Source: Paracoccaceae bacterium (lineage in GTDB: Bacteria > Pseudomonadota > Alphaproteobacteria > Rhodobacterales > Rhodobacteraceae). From it: 5,927 nucleotides of DNA. The position numbers and the translations under genes are program-made. Every line of letters begins with the position of its first letter. The first letter of the stretch is position 1. Shown here piece by piece: positions 5,477 to 5,927 of the stretch. The stretch is taken from contig PUNI01000259.1 in the NCBI GenBank assembly GCA_003551745.1, positions 1 through 5,927 of the forward strand, read 5' to 3'. The notes under the pieces were generated by a model. That model saw only the letters and a list, made by a program, of their open reading frames with translations, ran no database searches and was not told the origin of the DNA.

Positions 5477-5927
5477 GTGACCATCCGCATCCAGTTCGCC
5501 GCCTTTGCCACGGGTCTGACCTTCCTTTTCGCCGCCGCCCCCGCCGCCTCCGAAACCCCGGCCTATATTCAGCTCGAGGCCCATTCCGGCCCGGACACCG
5601 CTGTTTTCTCTGCCGAAAGATTCGGTGAGCGGATCGAGGGCATGGCCGGATACCGAACCGCGCAGGGGCGCTGGTTCGCGGTGGTGGTCGGGCCCTTCGA
5701 GGATGAAGCGGCCGCCAATGCGGCGCGGCAGTCGCTGCAGGCGCAACGGCTGATCCCGTCGGATGCCTTCGTGGCGACGCGCGACGCCTACGGGGATCGC
5801 TTCTGGCCCGAGGCGGTGGCCGCTGTGCCGCCCGCCGCAGACCCGGCACCCGAGGCGGCACCGGAGGTTGTGGCGGTCGATCCTGCCGGCGCGGACGCGA
5901 CGGCCGGCGTGGCGGAGCCGCAGGCAC
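5477..5927 (+). CDS. Exported SPOR-domain protein, N-terminal part
   Basis: This plus-strand gene is open for 150 codons and runs off the right edge. It starts with GTG (5477), with GGGG five bases upstream as ribosome binding site. Residues 1-25 form a signal peptide: Arg4, a hydrophobic core (about 7-21), and a small-residue cleavage area near PAAS (22-25). Residues about 30-112 look like a SPOR domain (YIQLEAHSG at 30-38, then GRWFAVVVGPFEDEAAANAA at 64-83, and LIPSDAFVA at 92-100). Such domains bind denuded peptidoglycan. From about 113 it becomes an Ala/Pro-rich linker. In Rhodobacterales, proteins of this layout often continue into a peptidoglycan-binding and trypsin-like protease region. 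That part is outside the window and is inference. The protein probably acts in the periplasm on the cell wall. It is divergent from the synthetase cluster. Confidence 0.8.
   Translation, partial: MTIRIQFAAFATGLTFLFAAAPAASETPAYIQLEAHSGPDTAVFSAERFGERIEGMAGYRTAQGRWFAVVVGPFEDEAAANAARQSLQAQRLIPSDAFVATRDAYGDRFWPEAVAAVPPAADPAPEAAPEVVAVDPAGADATAGVAEPQA

Noticed and set aside
5297..5927. Minus-strand frames opposite the SPOR-domain gene
   Set aside because: The plus strand has a signal peptide and SPOR motifs. The minus-strand products are low-complexity Gly/Arg/Pro-rich.

Overview
The window is high-GC DNA (roughly 70% by eye). Its gene content points to an alphaproteobacterium of the Rhodobacterales (Rhodobacter/Paracoccus-like). 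The clues are a tetrameric glycyl-tRNA synthetase with separate alpha and beta genes, a DUF6446-like membrane protein directly ahead of glyS, a PEP/pyruvate-binding enzyme start just after glyS, and a divergent SPOR-domain exported protein. The genus cannot be fixed from the sequence alone.

Layout: almost everything reads on the minus strand. From the right, a 93-codon gene of unknown function (5355-5074) is followed by a stem-loop. Next comes a good promoter (5028-5000) for glyQ (4971-4030), the alpha subunit. The glyQ stop overlaps by 8 nt the start of a sulfotransferase-like gene (4037-3123). A 213-nt spacer with a weak internal promoter candidate leads to a small membrane-anchored protein (2909-2397). 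Its stop codon shares a base with the glyS start. glyS (2397-199), the beta subunit, is followed by a GC-rich hairpin and a new promoter candidate. The first 30 codons of a PEP/pyruvate-binding enzyme (92 to the left edge) start there from a TTG codon. On the right, an exported SPOR-domain protein (5477 to the right edge) is transcribed away from the cluster.

How the genes relate: GlyQ and GlyS form one enzyme that charges tRNA-Gly. The two genes inserted between them, sulfotransferase-like and membrane-anchored, are physically and probably translationally coupled to the synthetase genes. Nothing in the sequence ties their biochemistry to aminoacylation. The most unusual local feature is a low-GC, rare-codon stretch inside glyS (about 720-960), coding for a variable linker before the anticodon-binding region. 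I see no mobile element, CRISPR array, tRNA or rRNA gene, and no clear novel multi-gene system.
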